Assembly (NCBI RefSeq): GCF_014397025.1
Contig: NZ_JACJUO010000001.1
Location: 1,474,501 to 1,538,500, forward strand
Direction of reading: 5' to 3'
DNA from: Ochrobactrum sp. Marseille-Q0166
Lineage (GTDB): Bacteria > Pseudomonadota > Alphaproteobacteria > Rhizobiales > Rhizobiaceae
DNA: 64,000 nt
Position numbers and translations under genes: made by a program
Notes under the pieces: generated by a model
Seen by the model: only the letters and a program-made list of their open reading frames with translations
Told to the model about the DNA's origin: nothing
The model's database searches: none
Part shown: one piece after another, positions 28,372 to 37,343 of the stretch
How positions within the stretch are numbered: the first letter of the stretch is position 1
How the letters are laid out: every line of letters starts with the position of its first letter

Positions 28372-29001
28372 TCAGCCGTTGATCAGTGACCGCACACCGT
28401 CGGCAACGAACTGTACCGCAAGCGCTGCGAGGATCACGCCGAGCAGTCGGGTTAGGATAGAACGACCTGTTTCGCCAAGAAACCGATCGACACGTTCAGC
28501 GAGCAGCAACACAACATAGGTAATCAGCAGGCACACAGCGATAACGCCAAGAAGCGCTGCGCGTGGGCCAACACCGTCAAAAGAATCCGACGTCAGTACG
28601 ATAGCCGAAATAGCACCTGGGCCAGCGATAAGCGGAATAGCCAACGGGAAGGCGGCGATATTGCGGATGTGGTCCTTCGTAATGGCAATTTCCGCGCTCT
28701 TTTCCTTACGCTCGGTTCGCTTTTCGAAAATCATCTCGAAAGCGATCCAGAACAGCAACAGACCACCTGCGACACGAAAAGCGCCAATGCTGATGCCAAA
28801 CATACTGAGTATCTGTGCGCCAGCGATTGCGAACAGCGCCATGACGATGAAGCCGATGATGGACGCGCGTAGGGCTACCTGTCCGCGATGGTTGCGATCC
28901 ATACCGGGAGTGAGTGCCAGAAACAGCGGCGCAAGGCCGGGCGGATCGATGGTGACGAGCAGGGTGACGAAGGCGCTGAAAACCGTATCGTAGAACCCCA
29001 T
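28372..29001 (-). CDS. MarC-family integral membrane protein
   Basis: A 209-residue hydrophobic protein with about six membrane spans, starting in the typical MarC/YchE/YhgN pattern (FVTLLVTIDPPGLAPLFLAL) and containing the PLAIPLIAGPGAISAIVL block. Function of the family is unresolved; a role in antibiotic resistance was proposed for MarC and later refuted. It stands alone, with a repeat element directly downstream. Confidence 0.9.
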   Translation of the reverse strand: MGFYDTVFSAFVTLLVTIDPPGLAPLFLALTPGMDRNHRGQVALRASIIGFIVMALFAIAGAQILSMFGISIGAFRVAGGLLLFWIAFEMIFEKRTERKEKSAEIAITKDHIRNIAAFPLAIPLIAGPGAISAIVLTSDSFDGVGPRAALLGVIAVCLLITYVVLLLAERVDRFLGETGRSILTRLLGVILAALAVQFVADGVRSLING

Positions 29002-29251
29002 GCTAAACTCGCCCCTTTTCTTAGAATGATGCAGCTGAATGGTTGAACAGATTGTAGCTGATCGGAGGGGGGAGGTCGATGCAAAGCATGGACTTAGACA
29101 ACATCATTGCGCGATGTTTATGTGAATATCTTTCAAGCTATTGATAAGGTAGATGAAATTAGCGGCCCGATTTGGCCTCGAAATTGGCGTTTTGCACCAT
29201 TTTAATTTATAACGTGACTTTATCGATTCTGTTGAGAAAGATATCTGAATA

Positions 29252-32062
29252 GTGTCAGATCTAACGCCTCCACCCGGTTCCGAAGATATGAATGGCGGCC
29301 CGAGCGGCCCTACAGGTATCGAACCGATTTCCATTATTGAGGAGATGCAGCGCTCCTATCTCGATTACGCGATGAGCGTTATCGTGAGCCGTGCCTTGCC
29401 AGACGTGCGCGACGGTTTGAAGCCAGTGCATCGTCGTATTCTCCATGCCATGAATGAGATGAGCCTCGCTTACAATCGCCCCTACCGAAAATCGGCAGGT
29501 GTGATCGGTGAAGTGATGGGTAAATACCATCCGCATGGCGACGCCTCTATTTATGATGCCTTGGTGCGTATGGCGCAGGACTTTTCCTTGCGTGATCCAC
29601 TGGTTGATGGGCAGGGTAATTTCGGTTCCATCGACGGCGATCCGCCAGCGGCGATGCGTTATACCGAATGCCGTCTGGAGAAAGTCACTGAATCTCTTTT
29701 GTCGGACATCGACAAGGATACGGTTGATTTTCAGGATAACTATGATGGCCGAGAGAAAGAGCCGGTAGTTCTGCCTGCGCGCTTTCCAAACCTGCTTGTC
29801 AATGGTTCGGGCGGTATTGCGGTCGGTATGGCAACCAACATTCCGCCGCACAATCTTGGTGAAGTCATTGATGGTTGCGTAGCGCTGATCGACAATCCAG
29901 CTATCGAGCTGGAAGAAATCATGGAAATCATTCCTGGTCCAGATTTCCCCACCGGTGGTATTATCCTTGGGCGTGCCGGCATCAACTCGGCTTATAGCAC
30001 GGGTCGTGGTTCCGTTATTATGCGTGGTCGCGTGGCGATTGAGCCAATGCGCGGCGACCGTGAAGCTATCATCATCACTGAGATACCATATCAGGTGAAC
30101 AAGGCCTCGATGATCGAGAAAATGGCCGAACTGGTGCGCGACAAGCGTATCGAGGGCATTTCTGATCTGCGCGATGAATCGGACCGCGATGGTTATCGCG
30201 TTGTGGTCGAACTCAAGCGCGATGCCGTTGCCGATGTCGTGCTGAACCAGCTTTATCGCTACACGCCGCTGCAGACCTCTTTTGGCTGCAACATGGTGGC
30301 TTTGAACGGCGGCAAGCCCGAGCAGCTCAATCTGCTCGACATGCTGCGTGCTTTCGTGGCGTTCCGCGAAGAAGTGGTAACGCGGCGCACCAAGTTCCTG
30401 CTCAACAAGGCCCGTGATCGCGCCCATGTGTTGGTTGGTCTTGCAATTGCGGTTGCCAATATTGACGAGATTATCGCACTCATTCGTCGTGCGCCGGACC
30501 CGGCAACCGCGCGTGAGCAGTTGATGGAACGTCGTTGGCCTGCCGCCGATGTGGCACCGCTGATCCGTCTCATCGATGATCCACGTCATGCGATTAACGA
30601 CGATAACACGTATAACCTCTCGGAAGAGCAGGCGCGTGCTATTCTTGATCTTCGCTTGCAGCGCCTGACAGCACTTGGCCGCGATGAAGTTGCGGATGAG
30701 CTGAACAAGATCGGCGAAGAAATCCGCGATTATCTGGATATTCTCGGTTCGCGCATTCGCGTCATGACAATCGTCAAGGAAGAGATGATTGCTGTTCGTG
30801 ACGAGTTCGCTACGCCTCGCCGTACCGAGTTTGGTCTTGGCGGTGCCGAAATGGATGATGAGGACCTTATCGCTCGTGAAGATATGGTTGTTACCGTCAG
30901 CCACGCCGGTTACATCAAGCGCGTGCCGCTGGCGACCTATCGTGCGCAGCGTCGTGGCGGCAAAGGCCGCTCCGGCATGGCAACGAAGGACGAGGATTTC
31001 GTAACCCGTCTGTTCGTCGCCAATACGCATACGCCGGTGCTGTTCTTCTCCTCGCGCGGCATCGTCTACAAGGAAAAAGTCTGGCGTCTGCCAGTCGGTA
31101 ATCCGCAGTCGCGCGGCAAGGCACTCATCAATATGCTGCCATTGCAGCAGGGCGAGCGCATTACCACGATCATGCCGCTGCCGGAGGATGAAGAATCCTG
31201 GGCAAACCTCGACGTCATGTTCTCGACCACGCGTGGTACGGTGCGCCGTAACAAGCTGTCGGACTTCGTTCAGGTCAACCGCAATGGCAAGATCGCGATG
31301 AAGCTCGAAGACGAGGGCGATGAAATCCTCTCGGTCGATACCTGTACGGAATTCGACGATGTGCTTCTGACCTGTGCTGGTGGCCAGTGCATTCGCTTCC
31401 CTGTCACGGATGTGCGCGTCTTTGCCGGTCGAAACTCGATTGGCGTGCGCGGTATCAATCTGGCGGAAGGCGATAAGGTTATCTCGATGGCTATCCTTCA
31501 CCACGTAGAAGCAGATGCTGCTGAACGTGCGGCTTATCTGAAGCGTTCTATTGCTGAACGTCGTGCACAGGGAGCGGATGATGCGGATGATATTGTCGTT
31601 GTCGGTGAAGACGTCGAAAATGAAACTGAGCTCAACGAGGAACGCTACCACGAGCTGAAGGCTCGTGAGCAAACCGTTCTCACTGTTAGTGAATATGGTT
31701 ACGGCAAGCGCTCTTCTTCCTATGAGTTCCGCGTCTCTGGCCGGGGCGGTAAGGGTATCCGTGCAACCGATACGTCGAAGACCGACGAAATCGGCAAGCT
31801 GGTTGCTCTGTTCCCGGTCGAGGCAAGCGATCAGATCCTGCTGGTTTCCGATGGCGGTCAGCTGATCCGCGTGCCGGTCGGTGGCATTCGTATCGCTGGA
31901 CGCTCGACCAAGGGTGTCACGATCTTCAATACAGCTGACGGCGAAAAGGTCGTTTCGGTCGAACGCATTTCGGAAACGGAAAGCGATGAAGAAAACGGCT
32001 CGTCTGAGCCAGTCGTCTCGGCAGTTGAAGGTGATGCACCTGCTGCAGGTGGCGAAGAATAA
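29252..32062 (+). CDS. gyrA: DNA gyrase subunit A
   Basis: Catalytic breakage-reunion subunit of DNA gyrase, which introduces negative supercoils. The 936-residue protein has the winged-helix region with catalytic Tyr137 (AAMRYTE) and a C-terminal beta-pinwheel region carrying the GyrA-box QRRGGKG (seen at [11 protein letters not shown]). The quinolone-resistance region reads [11 protein letters not shown]: alanine 98 stands where E. coli has Ser83, while the Asp87 equivalent (Asp102) is kept. An acidic tail about 40 residues long ends the protein. Two hairpins follow. Confidence 0.98.
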   Translation: MSDLTPPPGSEDMNGGPSGPTGIEPISIIEEMQRSYLDYAMSVIVSRALPDVRDGLKPVHRRILHAMNEMSLAYNRPYRKSAGVIGEVMGKYHPHGDASIYDALVRMAQDFSLRDPLVDGQGNFGSIDGDPPAAMRYTECRLEKVTESLLSDIDKDTVDFQDNYDGREKEPVVLPARFPNLLVNGSGGIAVGMATNIPPHNLGEVIDGCVALIDNPAIELEEIMEIIPGPDFPTGGIILGRAGINSAYSTGRGSVIMRGRVAIEPMRGDREAIIITEIPYQVNKASMIEKMAELVRDKRIEGISDLRDESDRDGYRVVVELKRDAVADVVLNQLYRYTPLQTSFGCNMVALNGGKPEQLNLLDMLRAFVAFREEVVTRRTKFLLNKARDRAHVLVGLAIAVANIDEIIALIRRAPDPATAREQLMERRWPAADVAPLIRLIDDPRHAINDDNTYNLSEEQARAILDLRLQRLTALGRDEVADELNKIGEEIRDYLDILGSRIRVMTIVKEEMIAVRDEFATPRRTEFGLGGAEMDDEDLIAREDMVVTVSHAGYIKRVPLATYRAQRRGGKGRSGMATKDEDFVTRLFVANTHTPVLFFSSRGIVYKEKVWRLPVGNPQSRGKALINMLPLQQGERITTIMPLPEDEESWANLDVMFSTTRGTVRRNKLSDFVQVNRNGKIAMKLEDEGDEILSVDTCTEFDDVLLTCAGGQCIRFPVTDVRVFAGRNSIGVRGINLAEGDKVISMAILHHVEADAAERAAYLKRSIAERRAQGADDADDIVVVGEDVENETELNEERYHELKAREQTVLTVSEYGYGKRSSSYEFRVSGRGGKGIRATDTSKTDEIGKLVALFPVEASDQILLVSDGGQLIRVPVGGIRIAGRSTKGVTIFNTADGEKVVSVERISETESDEENGSSEPVVSAVEGDAPAAGGEE

Positions 32063-32064
32063 CG

Positions 32065-32099
32065 GAAACGCCCTGATGCCATTGATATCAGGGCGTTTC
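32065..32099 (+). terminator. hairpin after gyrA (first of two)
   Basis: GAAACGCCCTGAT (32065-32077) pairs with ATCAGGGCGTTTC (32087-32099). The 13-bp perfect stem has only a weak T tract. Confidence 0.65.
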
Positions 32100-32110
32100 G
32101 TGTTTCAAAT

Positions 32111-32143
32111 AAAAAGGCCGATGGTTCACCATCGGCCTTTTTT
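32111..32143 (+). terminator. terminator after gyrA (second of two)
   Basis: AAAGGCCGATGG-TTCA-CCATCGGCCTTT is a perfect stem flanked by A and T runs, able to terminate in either direction between gyrA and the minus-strand small gene. Confidence 0.85.
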
Positions 32144-32195
32144 CAGATGCCAGGACTGGAGGGAACTTGCAATCTCAGGAAACTCAAAACTATAT

Positions 32196-32345
32196 TTAAC
32201 GCGAACTCAATTTACGCATGGCGCTTAGGCTAAAAGCGGCGGGACGTACGCGTTGGCGCTTTGCTTCATTCTCTTCCAGAAGCAAAATAATCGCCGATGC
32301 AGCCATTGCTACCATCATGGATAATGCCAGAAGAAATATCATCAT
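32196..32345 (-). CDS. small single-span membrane protein (49 residues)
   Basis: A 49-residue reading frame, MMIFLLALSMMVAMAASAII at the start, with a hydrophobic N-terminal span (about 3-23) and a basic, positively charged remainder (KRQRVRP). A good GAAAGGA ribosome site lies 7 bp upstream of the first ATG. The pattern of a clean ribosome site, membrane helix and cytoplasmic basic tail supports a real small protein; no function can be assigned. It lies antisense between gyrA and coaD. Confidence 0.6.
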   Translation of the reverse strand: MMIFLLALSMMVAMAASAIILLLEENEAKRQRVRPAAFSLSAMRKLSSR

Positions 32346-32540
32346 CGCGGTATCCTTTCGTTATAGATACGCCTGAGAAGCAAAAAGGTTGCACCGAACT
32401 TGCGCCTGTGCTGGTAAACTGGTCGTGAATCTCGTGTGAAATCGTGCTTCACTGCTCATTCAATTTGTTTTCTTGGTTTCTGATTTCTTTCAATTGTGGT
32501 TGTTGTTGAAAATCTGATGAGAAAAGGCTAGCTGGAAGAA

Positions 32541-33035
32541 ATGACGATCGCGATTTATGCGGGTTCTTTCGACCCGATCACCAACGGCCATATGGATGTT
32601 TTGAAAGGCGCATTGCGTCTTGCCGATCGGGTTATCGTCGCCATTGGCGTGCATCCCGGCAAGAAACCGCTGTTCAGCTTTGAAGAGCGTGTCGAGCTTA
32701 TCAACGCAAGCGCTAAGGCTTTGCTTGGGGCTGACGCGCCGCGCGTTTCCGTGATTTCGTTTGATGCACTTGTCATTGATGCCGCGCGCAAGCATGGCGC
32801 GAAGCTCATGGTGCGTGGTCTGCGCGATGGCACTGATCTCGATTATGAAATGCAGATGGCGGGCATGAATGGAACAATGGCACCGGAATTGCAGACCGTC
32901 TTTCTGCCCGCCGATCCTGCTGTACGCACAATTACTGCCACATTGGTCCGCCAGATTGCCTCAATGGGCGGCGATGTAAAGCCCTTCGTTCCCGTAGCTG
33001 TTGCTTCGGCTCTGGAAGCAAAATTCAAATCCTGA
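32541..33035 (+). CDS. coaD: phosphopantetheine adenylyltransferase
   Basis: Fourth step of coenzyme A synthesis: transfers AMP from ATP to 4'-phosphopantetheine. The 164-residue protein shows the nucleotidyltransferase motif [11 protein letters not shown] (His17) at the N-terminus and [15 protein letters not shown], the counterpart of the ISSTxVR motif, near the C-terminus. It begins a plus-strand run with the two cyclophilin genes, queA and tgt, of which the first starts 19 bp later. Confidence 0.97.
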   Translation: MTIAIYAGSFDPITNGHMDVLKGALRLADRVIVAIGVHPGKKPLFSFEERVELINASAKALLGADAPRVSVISFDALVIDAARKHGAKLMVRGLRDGTDLDYEMQMAGMNGTMAPELQTVFLPADPAVRTITATLVRQIASMGGDVKPFVPVAVASALEAKFKS

Positions 33036-33054
33036 TTCAGGGAGTTTCTCGATT

Positions 33055-33618
33055 ATGTCATTCATCCGTTCGGCCTTGGCCGCAGCTACGCTTGTTGCGC
33101 TTTCTCAAGGCGTGGCTTTTGCCGCTGACACCCTCAATTTGCAGCTCAAAGACGGCAATGTTGCTATTGAACTAGACCCAAAGCTTGCCCCGAAGCACGT
33201 TGCACAGATTGAAAAGCTCGTGAAACAAGGTGCATATGATGGCGTGGCTTTCCACCGTGTGATCCCTGGCTTCATGGCACAGACGGGTGATGTCAAGTTT
33301 GGTAATGTCGATAAAGGTTTCAATGCTTCGCGCGTTGGCACAGGGGGTTCCGAGCTTCCTAACCTCCCGGCCGAATTCTCCAAGGAGCCTTTTGTACGCG
33401 GCACTGTTGGTATGGCGCGCAGCCAGGACCCGAATTCAGCGAACTCGCAGTTTTTCATCATGTTCAATGATGGTGCCTTTCTGAACGGCCAGTACACGGT
33501 TGTTGGCAAGGTTGTCAGTGGCATGGACGTGGTTGATAAGATCAAAAAGGGAAGTGAATCCGACAATGGCTCGGTTGAAAACCCCGACAAGATCGTCAAA
33601 GCCACGATCTCAAAATAA
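33055..33618 (+). CDS. periplasmic peptidyl-prolyl cis-trans isomerase (cyclophilin)
   Basis: A cyclophilin-type PPIase of 187 residues with an N-terminal signal peptide (MSFIRSALAAATLVALSQ onward, cleavage after about residue 23, AFA-ADT). The catalytic-site segments FHRVIPGFMAQTGD and NSANSQFFI are present. ATG 33055 with GGGAG upstream is the start; an upstream in-frame ATG (33001) lies inside coaD. It is directly followed by a second, cytosolic cyclophilin gene. Confidence 0.93.
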   Translation: MSFIRSALAAATLVALSQGVAFAADTLNLQLKDGNVAIELDPKLAPKHVAQIEKLVKQGAYDGVAFHRVIPGFMAQTGDVKFGNVDKGFNASRVGTGGSELPNLPAEFSKEPFVRGTVGMARSQDPNSANSQFFIMFNDGAFLNGQYTVVGKVVSGMDVVDKIKKGSESDNGSVENPDKIVKATISK

Positions 33619-33636
33619 AAAGTTTTAAATTCAACA

Positions 33637-33677
33637 CGTATCCCCGTCCCAAAATCATTCCAACTTTTGGGGATACG
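33637..33677 (+). promoter_or_regulatory. long stem-loop between the two cyclophilin genes
   Basis: CGTATCCCC (33637-33645) pairs perfectly with GGGGATACG (33669-33677), and an inner CCCAAAA (33648-33654) can pair with TTTTGGG (33665-33671), so two competing structures are possible. There is no terminal T run. The structure ends a few bases before the GGAGAGG ribosome site of the second cyclophilin gene, so it could modulate translation or protect an mRNA end. Confidence 0.55.
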
Positions 33678-33695
33678 CTCAATAGGAGAGGCCCG

Positions 33696-34202
33696 ATGGC
33701 TTACAAAGACCCGGAAAACACGCTCGTTCTTGAAACCACCAAGGGCAATGTCGTTCTCGAACTCTTCCCTGATCTGGCTCCTGGCCATGTCGAACGCATC
33801 AAGGAACTGGCACGCGAAGGCGCTTATGACGGCGTTGTGTTCCACCGCGTTATCGACGGCTTCATGGCTCAAACCGGCGACGTCAAGTTCGGCAAGACGG
33901 GTGGCGCGCATTTCAACGGCTCACGCGCTGGTATGGGCGGTTCGGACAAGCCTGATCTTAAGGCTGAGTTCTCGAACACCCAGCATAAGCGCGGCACTGC
34001 TTCGATGGCTCGTTCGCAGAACCCGAACTCGGCTAACTCGCAGTTCTTCATCTGCTTCACCGATGCTCCATGGCTGGACCGTCAGTACACTGTATGGGGT
34101 CAGGTTATTGAAGGCATGGACAATGTGGACAAGATCAAGCGCGGCGAACCAGTTACCGATCCAGACGTGATCGTAACTGCCCGCATCGCTTCAGACATCT
34201 AA
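33696..34202 (+). CDS. ppiB: cytosolic peptidyl-prolyl cis-trans isomerase (cyclophilin)
   Basis: A 168-residue cyclophilin without signal peptide; it shows FHRVIDGFMAQTGDVKFG, ARSQNPNSANSQFFI and WLDRQYTVWGQV. It accelerates proline isomerisation during protein folding in the cytosol. It looks like a duplicate of the preceding periplasmic paralogue; the two share the core but differ at the N-terminus. Ribosome site GGAGAGG. Confidence 0.94.
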   Translation: MAYKDPENTLVLETTKGNVVLELFPDLAPGHVERIKELAREGAYDGVVFHRVIDGFMAQTGDVKFGKTGGAHFNGSRAGMGGSDKPDLKAEFSNTQHKRGTASMARSQNPNSANSQFFICFTDAPWLDRQYTVWGQVIEGMDNVDKIKRGEPVTDPDVIVTARIASDI

Positions 34203-34225
34203 TTCAGTCGTTTCTATAGAAATAT

Positions 34226-34260
34226 AGCGGCTCCGGTTTTGCCGGGGCCGCTCTTGCTTT
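34226..34260 (+). terminator. weak terminator after ppiB
   Basis: AGCGGCTCCGG-TTTTG-CCGGGGCCGCT forms an eleven-pair stem with one mismatch or wobble; the following T tract is short (CTTGCTTT). Confidence 0.6.
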
Positions 34261-34300
34261 GATGCATTTCTGAAATTGAAATGCTCTGATGAGGTTTATG

Positions 34301-35371
34301 ATGCGTGTTGATCTTTTCGATTTCGATTTGCCGGAAGAGAGCATTGCTCTGCGTCCAGCCGAACCGCGCGACCATGCTAAGCTTCTGCGTGTGCGTCCCG
34401 GTCAGCCATTCGAAGATCGACAGGTATTCGAACTGCCTGATCTTTTGCAGCCGGGCGATGCGCTCGTTTTCAACGATACCAAAGTCATTCCCGCACAGCT
34501 TGAAGGTATACGCGAGCGGGATGGCAATATTTCGCAGATTAGCGCTACGCTTCACATGCGTATCGGCCCTGATCGCTGGAAAGCATTCCTGCGTCCGGCC
34601 AAACGCGTGAAGGAAGGCGACCACATCCGTTTTGGCCATTCGGGTTCAAGCTGCTTCCTTGGAACACTCGACGCAACTGTTGCCGAGAAGGGGGACGCGG
34701 GTGAGGTTCTTCTGGTGTTCGACCTTTCTGGCGCGATGCTGGATGAAGCCATTGCTTCGGTCGGCCATATCCCATTGCCGCCTTATATTGCGTCCAAACG
34801 CGCCGAAGATGAGCGCGATCGCAGCGATTATCAGACGGTTTATGCGCGTGAGGAGGGTGCTGTCGCAGCACCGACTGCCGGGCTGCATTTTACGCCGGAA
34901 CTGCTTAAAAAGATCCGCGAACGTGGCATCGAAGAGCATTTCGTAACGCTGCATGTGGGAGCGGGTACATTTCTTCCTGTTAAGGCAGACGATACCACCG
35001 AGCATAAGATGCATTCCGAGATCGGTTACGTTTCGCAGGAAACAGCCGATGCGCTGAATGCTGTTCATAAACGTGGTGGGCGGGTGATCTGTGTCGGCAC
35101 AACATCGCTGCGCCTGATCGAGAGCGCTGCCGGTGAAGATGGCGTCATTCGCCCATGGGCGGGTCCGACCGATATTTTCATCACACCGGGCTATAAGTTC
35201 CGTGCGGTCGATCTGCTGATGACCAATTTCCATCTGCCGCGCTCGACGCTCTTCATGCTGGTTTCAGCGTTCAGCGGTTTTGAAACCATGCATGAAGCCT
35301 ATAAACGCGCCATCGACACAGGCTATCGTTTCTATTCCTACGGGGACTCTTCTCTTTTAGAACGTGCATGA
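34301..35371 (+). CDS. queA: S-adenosylmethionine:tRNA ribosyltransferase-isomerase
   Basis: Converts 7-aminomethyl-7-deazaguanine in tRNA to epoxyqueuosine. The 356-residue protein begins [19 protein letters not shown], matching the family, so the third in-frame ATG (34301) is preferred over ATG 34289. The [17 protein letters not shown] segment and [10 protein letters not shown] segment are characteristic. It is followed by tgt, the preceding step of queuosine synthesis. Confidence 0.96.
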   Translation: MRVDLFDFDLPEESIALRPAEPRDHAKLLRVRPGQPFEDRQVFELPDLLQPGDALVFNDTKVIPAQLEGIRERDGNISQISATLHMRIGPDRWKAFLRPAKRVKEGDHIRFGHSGSSCFLGTLDATVAEKGDAGEVLLVFDLSGAMLDEAIASVGHIPLPPYIASKRAEDERDRSDYQTVYAREEGAVAAPTAGLHFTPELLKKIRERGIEEHFVTLHVGAGTFLPVKADDTTEHKMHSEIGYVSQETADALNAVHKRGGRVICVGTTSLRLIESAAGEDGVIRPWAGPTDIFITPGYKFRAVDLLMTNFHLPRSTLFMLVSAFSGFETMHEAYKRAIDTGYRFYSYGDSSLLERA

Positions 35372-35411
35372 ACCTGTTTCCTTTTCCTGCATAATTATTT
35401 AGAGACACGGC

Positions 35412-36545
35412 ATGACCAGCGAAAATTTTGAATTCAAAGTGCTTGCGCGTGATGGCGCAGCCCGTCAGGGAGAAATCTCCATGCCGCGCGGCGTGGTGCG
35501 TACACCTGCCTTCATGCCGGTTGGCACAGCCGGAACCGTTAAGGCCATGTATATGGATCAGGTGAAGGATTTGGGCGCGGATATTATCCTCGGCAATACC
35601 TACCATCTGATGCTGCGTCCGGGCGCTGAGCGCGTCGCCCGTCTTGGTGGTCTGCATGAATTCGGTGGCTGGAAAGGCCCGATTCTGACCGATTCTGGCG
35701 GCTTTCAGGTCATGTCGCTCGCTCAGTTGCGTAAGCTTGATGAAAACGGTGTGACTTTCCGCTCGCACATCGATGGCAAGCCTTATGAAATGACGCCGGA
35801 ACGTTCCATTGAAATTCAGGGACTGCTCGATAGCGATATTCAGATGCAGCTTGACGAATGCGTGGCGCTGCCATCACCTGAAAAGAACACCGAGCGCGCG
35901 ATGGAGTTGTCATTGCGTTGGGCTGAACGCTGCAAGGTGGCGTTTGGCATACAGGCCGGTAAGGCGATGTTCGGCATTGTTCAGGGCGGCGACAATGCGC
36001 GCCTGCGTGAGCGCTCGGCTGAGGCGCTGAAGGCGATGGATCTCAAAGGTTATTCGGTTGGCGGTCTGGCGGTTGGTGAACCGCAAAGCGTCATGCTTGA
36101 GATGCTCGAGGTGGTTTGCCCGATTCTGCCTACAGAAAAGCCGCGCTATCTGATGGGCGTGGGCACGCCGGATGATATTTTGAAATCGGTTGCCCGCGGT
36201 ATAGACATGTTTGATTGCGTGATGCCGACACGTGCTGGTCGTCATGGTCTGGCGTTCACGCGCTTTGGCAAGGTGAACCTGCGTAATGCGCGTCATGCCG
36301 ATGATCATCGTCCGCTTGATCCAGAGTCTAACTGTCCGGCGACGCGTGATTACAGCCGCGCCTATCTGCATCATCTGGTCAAATCCGGTGAAGCGCTGGG
36401 CGGAATGCTGCTGACATGGAACAATCTGGCCTATTACCAATATCTCATGCAGGGGATTCGTGCTGCAATCGCTGAAGGTCGTTTTGACGATTTTGCGGCC
36501 GAAACGACAGCCGGATGGGAGAGGGGCGATATACCTGCTATTTAA
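35412..36545 (+). CDS. tgt: queuine tRNA-ribosyltransferase (Tgt) with a degenerate zinc site
   Basis: Exchanges guanine-34 of GU(N) tRNAs for the queuosine precursor. The 377-residue protein shows [11 protein letters not shown] (Asp94), the [13 protein letters not shown] segment, GGLAVGEP and the nucleophile region [10 protein letters not shown]. The zinc motif, which in E. coli is CxCxxC, reads S306-N-C308-PA-T311 here, so two of three cysteine ligands are replaced; the following SRAYLHHL with the histidine ligand is kept. Catalytic residues look intact. It follows queA, and a terminator follows it. Confidence 0.95.
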   Translation: MTSENFEFKVLARDGAARQGEISMPRGVVRTPAFMPVGTAGTVKAMYMDQVKDLGADIILGNTYHLMLRPGAERVARLGGLHEFGGWKGPILTDSGGFQVMSLAQLRKLDENGVTFRSHIDGKPYEMTPERSIEIQGLLDSDIQMQLDECVALPSPEKNTERAMELSLRWAERCKVAFGIQAGKAMFGIVQGGDNARLRERSAEALKAMDLKGYSVGGLAVGEPQSVMLEMLEVVCPILPTEKPRYLMGVGTPDDILKSVARGIDMFDCVMPTRAGRHGLAFTRFGKVNLRNARHADDHRPLDPESNCPATRDYSRAYLHHLVKSGEALGGMLLTWNNLAYYQYLMQGIRAAIAEGRFDDFAAETTAGWERGDIPAI

Positions 36546-36551
36546 CTCGAT

Positions 36552-36580
36552 AAAAACGCGCCGCAGATGGCGCGTTTTTT
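36552..36580 (+). terminator. terminator after tgt
   Basis: AAAACGCGCC-GCAGAT-GGCGCGTTTTTT, a perfect stem ending in a six-T run 7 bp after the tgt stop. Confidence 0.9.
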
Positions 36581-36590
36581 GTGCGTCCTT

Positions 36591-36648
36591 AAGCATGTCT
36601 CTCAAAAGTGGGCATCGATTTTTGAGGCTAAGACATGCGTAAAACAAA
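36591..36648. repeat. second, shorter copy of the intergenic palindromic repeat
   Basis: Reading the minus strand this shows TTTGTTTTACGCATGTCTT, then GCCCACTTTTGAGAGACATGCT, the same two boundary sequences as the element at 28219-28369, but with a shorter centre and without the first half. It abuts the tetR stop codon. Confidence 0.65.
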
Positions 36649-36650
36649 AA

Positions 36651-37196
36651 TTACCCGTCTTGGAGGAGCTTTTCTAAGCGACAAATGACGGAATGCCGTT
36701 CTTCTTCACTTACAATGTCACAGTCCAGCAAGCGTCCACATTCCAAACCTGTTAGCGCCAGGTAGGTGATCAGAACAAGATTGTGATCTGATGCATCTTT
36801 GAGCATACGATCCAGCAAGGCTCGGTGATAATGCCTGACCGGGATCATGAAATCCGGATTTTCGACCAGCGCCGCCAAAATGCCGCTTGCCGGAGGTTCA
36901 TCATCAGCTTGAATGCGGAAAACATCAAAGAAGGCTCGCGCTACCTGATTTTTCCCGCCAGCTTGAAGTTTTTCCTGAACTTCCATCGCACGTTCATGCT
37001 CTTTCATATACTCTTCGACCACGCCCTCAAGCAGTTTTGCTTTCGTCGGAAATGAGTAAAGCAACCCTCCTTTGGAGAGACCGGCGCGGGCGGCAACTGC
37101 GTCGAGAGAGATATGTGCTGGTCCGACTTCTTGGGCGAGCTCTACTGCTGCGCGCAAAATGCGCTCTCGCGAAGGGACCTTATTCTTTGCGTGCAA
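36651..37196 (-). CDS. TetR-family repressor of the adjacent RND pump
   Basis: A 181-residue regulator with an N-terminal HTH (SLDAVAARAGLSKGGLLYSF, residues 24-43), typical of TetR. It diverges from the RND adaptor-permease pair with a perfect operator-like palindrome between promoter elements in the intergenic space, the usual arrangement of local efflux regulators such as AcrR or Brucella BepR. The inducer cannot be predicted. Confidence 0.92.
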   Translation of the reverse strand: MHAKNKVPSRERILRAAVELAQEVGPAHISLDAVAARAGLSKGGLLYSFPTKAKLLEGVVEEYMKEHERAMEVQEKLQAGGKNQVARAFFDVFRIQADDEPPASGILAALVENPDFMIPVRHYHRALLDRMLKDASDHNLVLITYLALTGLECGRLLDCDIVSEEERHSVICRLEKLLQDG

Positions 37197-37224
37197 TTCC
37201 TATGGTCTCCTGACAGTTCGATAG

Positions 37225-37253
37225 TTGACAATACCGTCCAGACGGTACAGTTA
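37225..37253 (+). promoter_or_regulatory. RND pump promoter with TetR-type operator
   Basis: TTGACA (37225-37230) is a consensus -35 box. The perfect inverted repeat TACCGTC-CA-GACGGTA (37232-37247) follows immediately and would occupy the spacer; the -10 lies around 37248-37253 (CAGTTA, poor match). A dimeric TetR protein on this site would block polymerase, and the divergent tetR gene would be autoregulated. Confidence 0.65.
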
Positions 37254-37343
37254 TTTCTCTCTAATATTCAAGTAAAATACGTGCGACCAAATTGTGAGGA
37301 ACATAAAGGAAGCACGCCAACGACACCCTGGAGTGCATCCGCA

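Noticed and set aside
29261..31672. 803-codon open frame on the minus strand across gyrA
   Set aside because: It lies entirely antisense to a well-recognised gyrA, its protein has no recognisable domain and a composition typical of shadow frames in high-GC-third-position genes.
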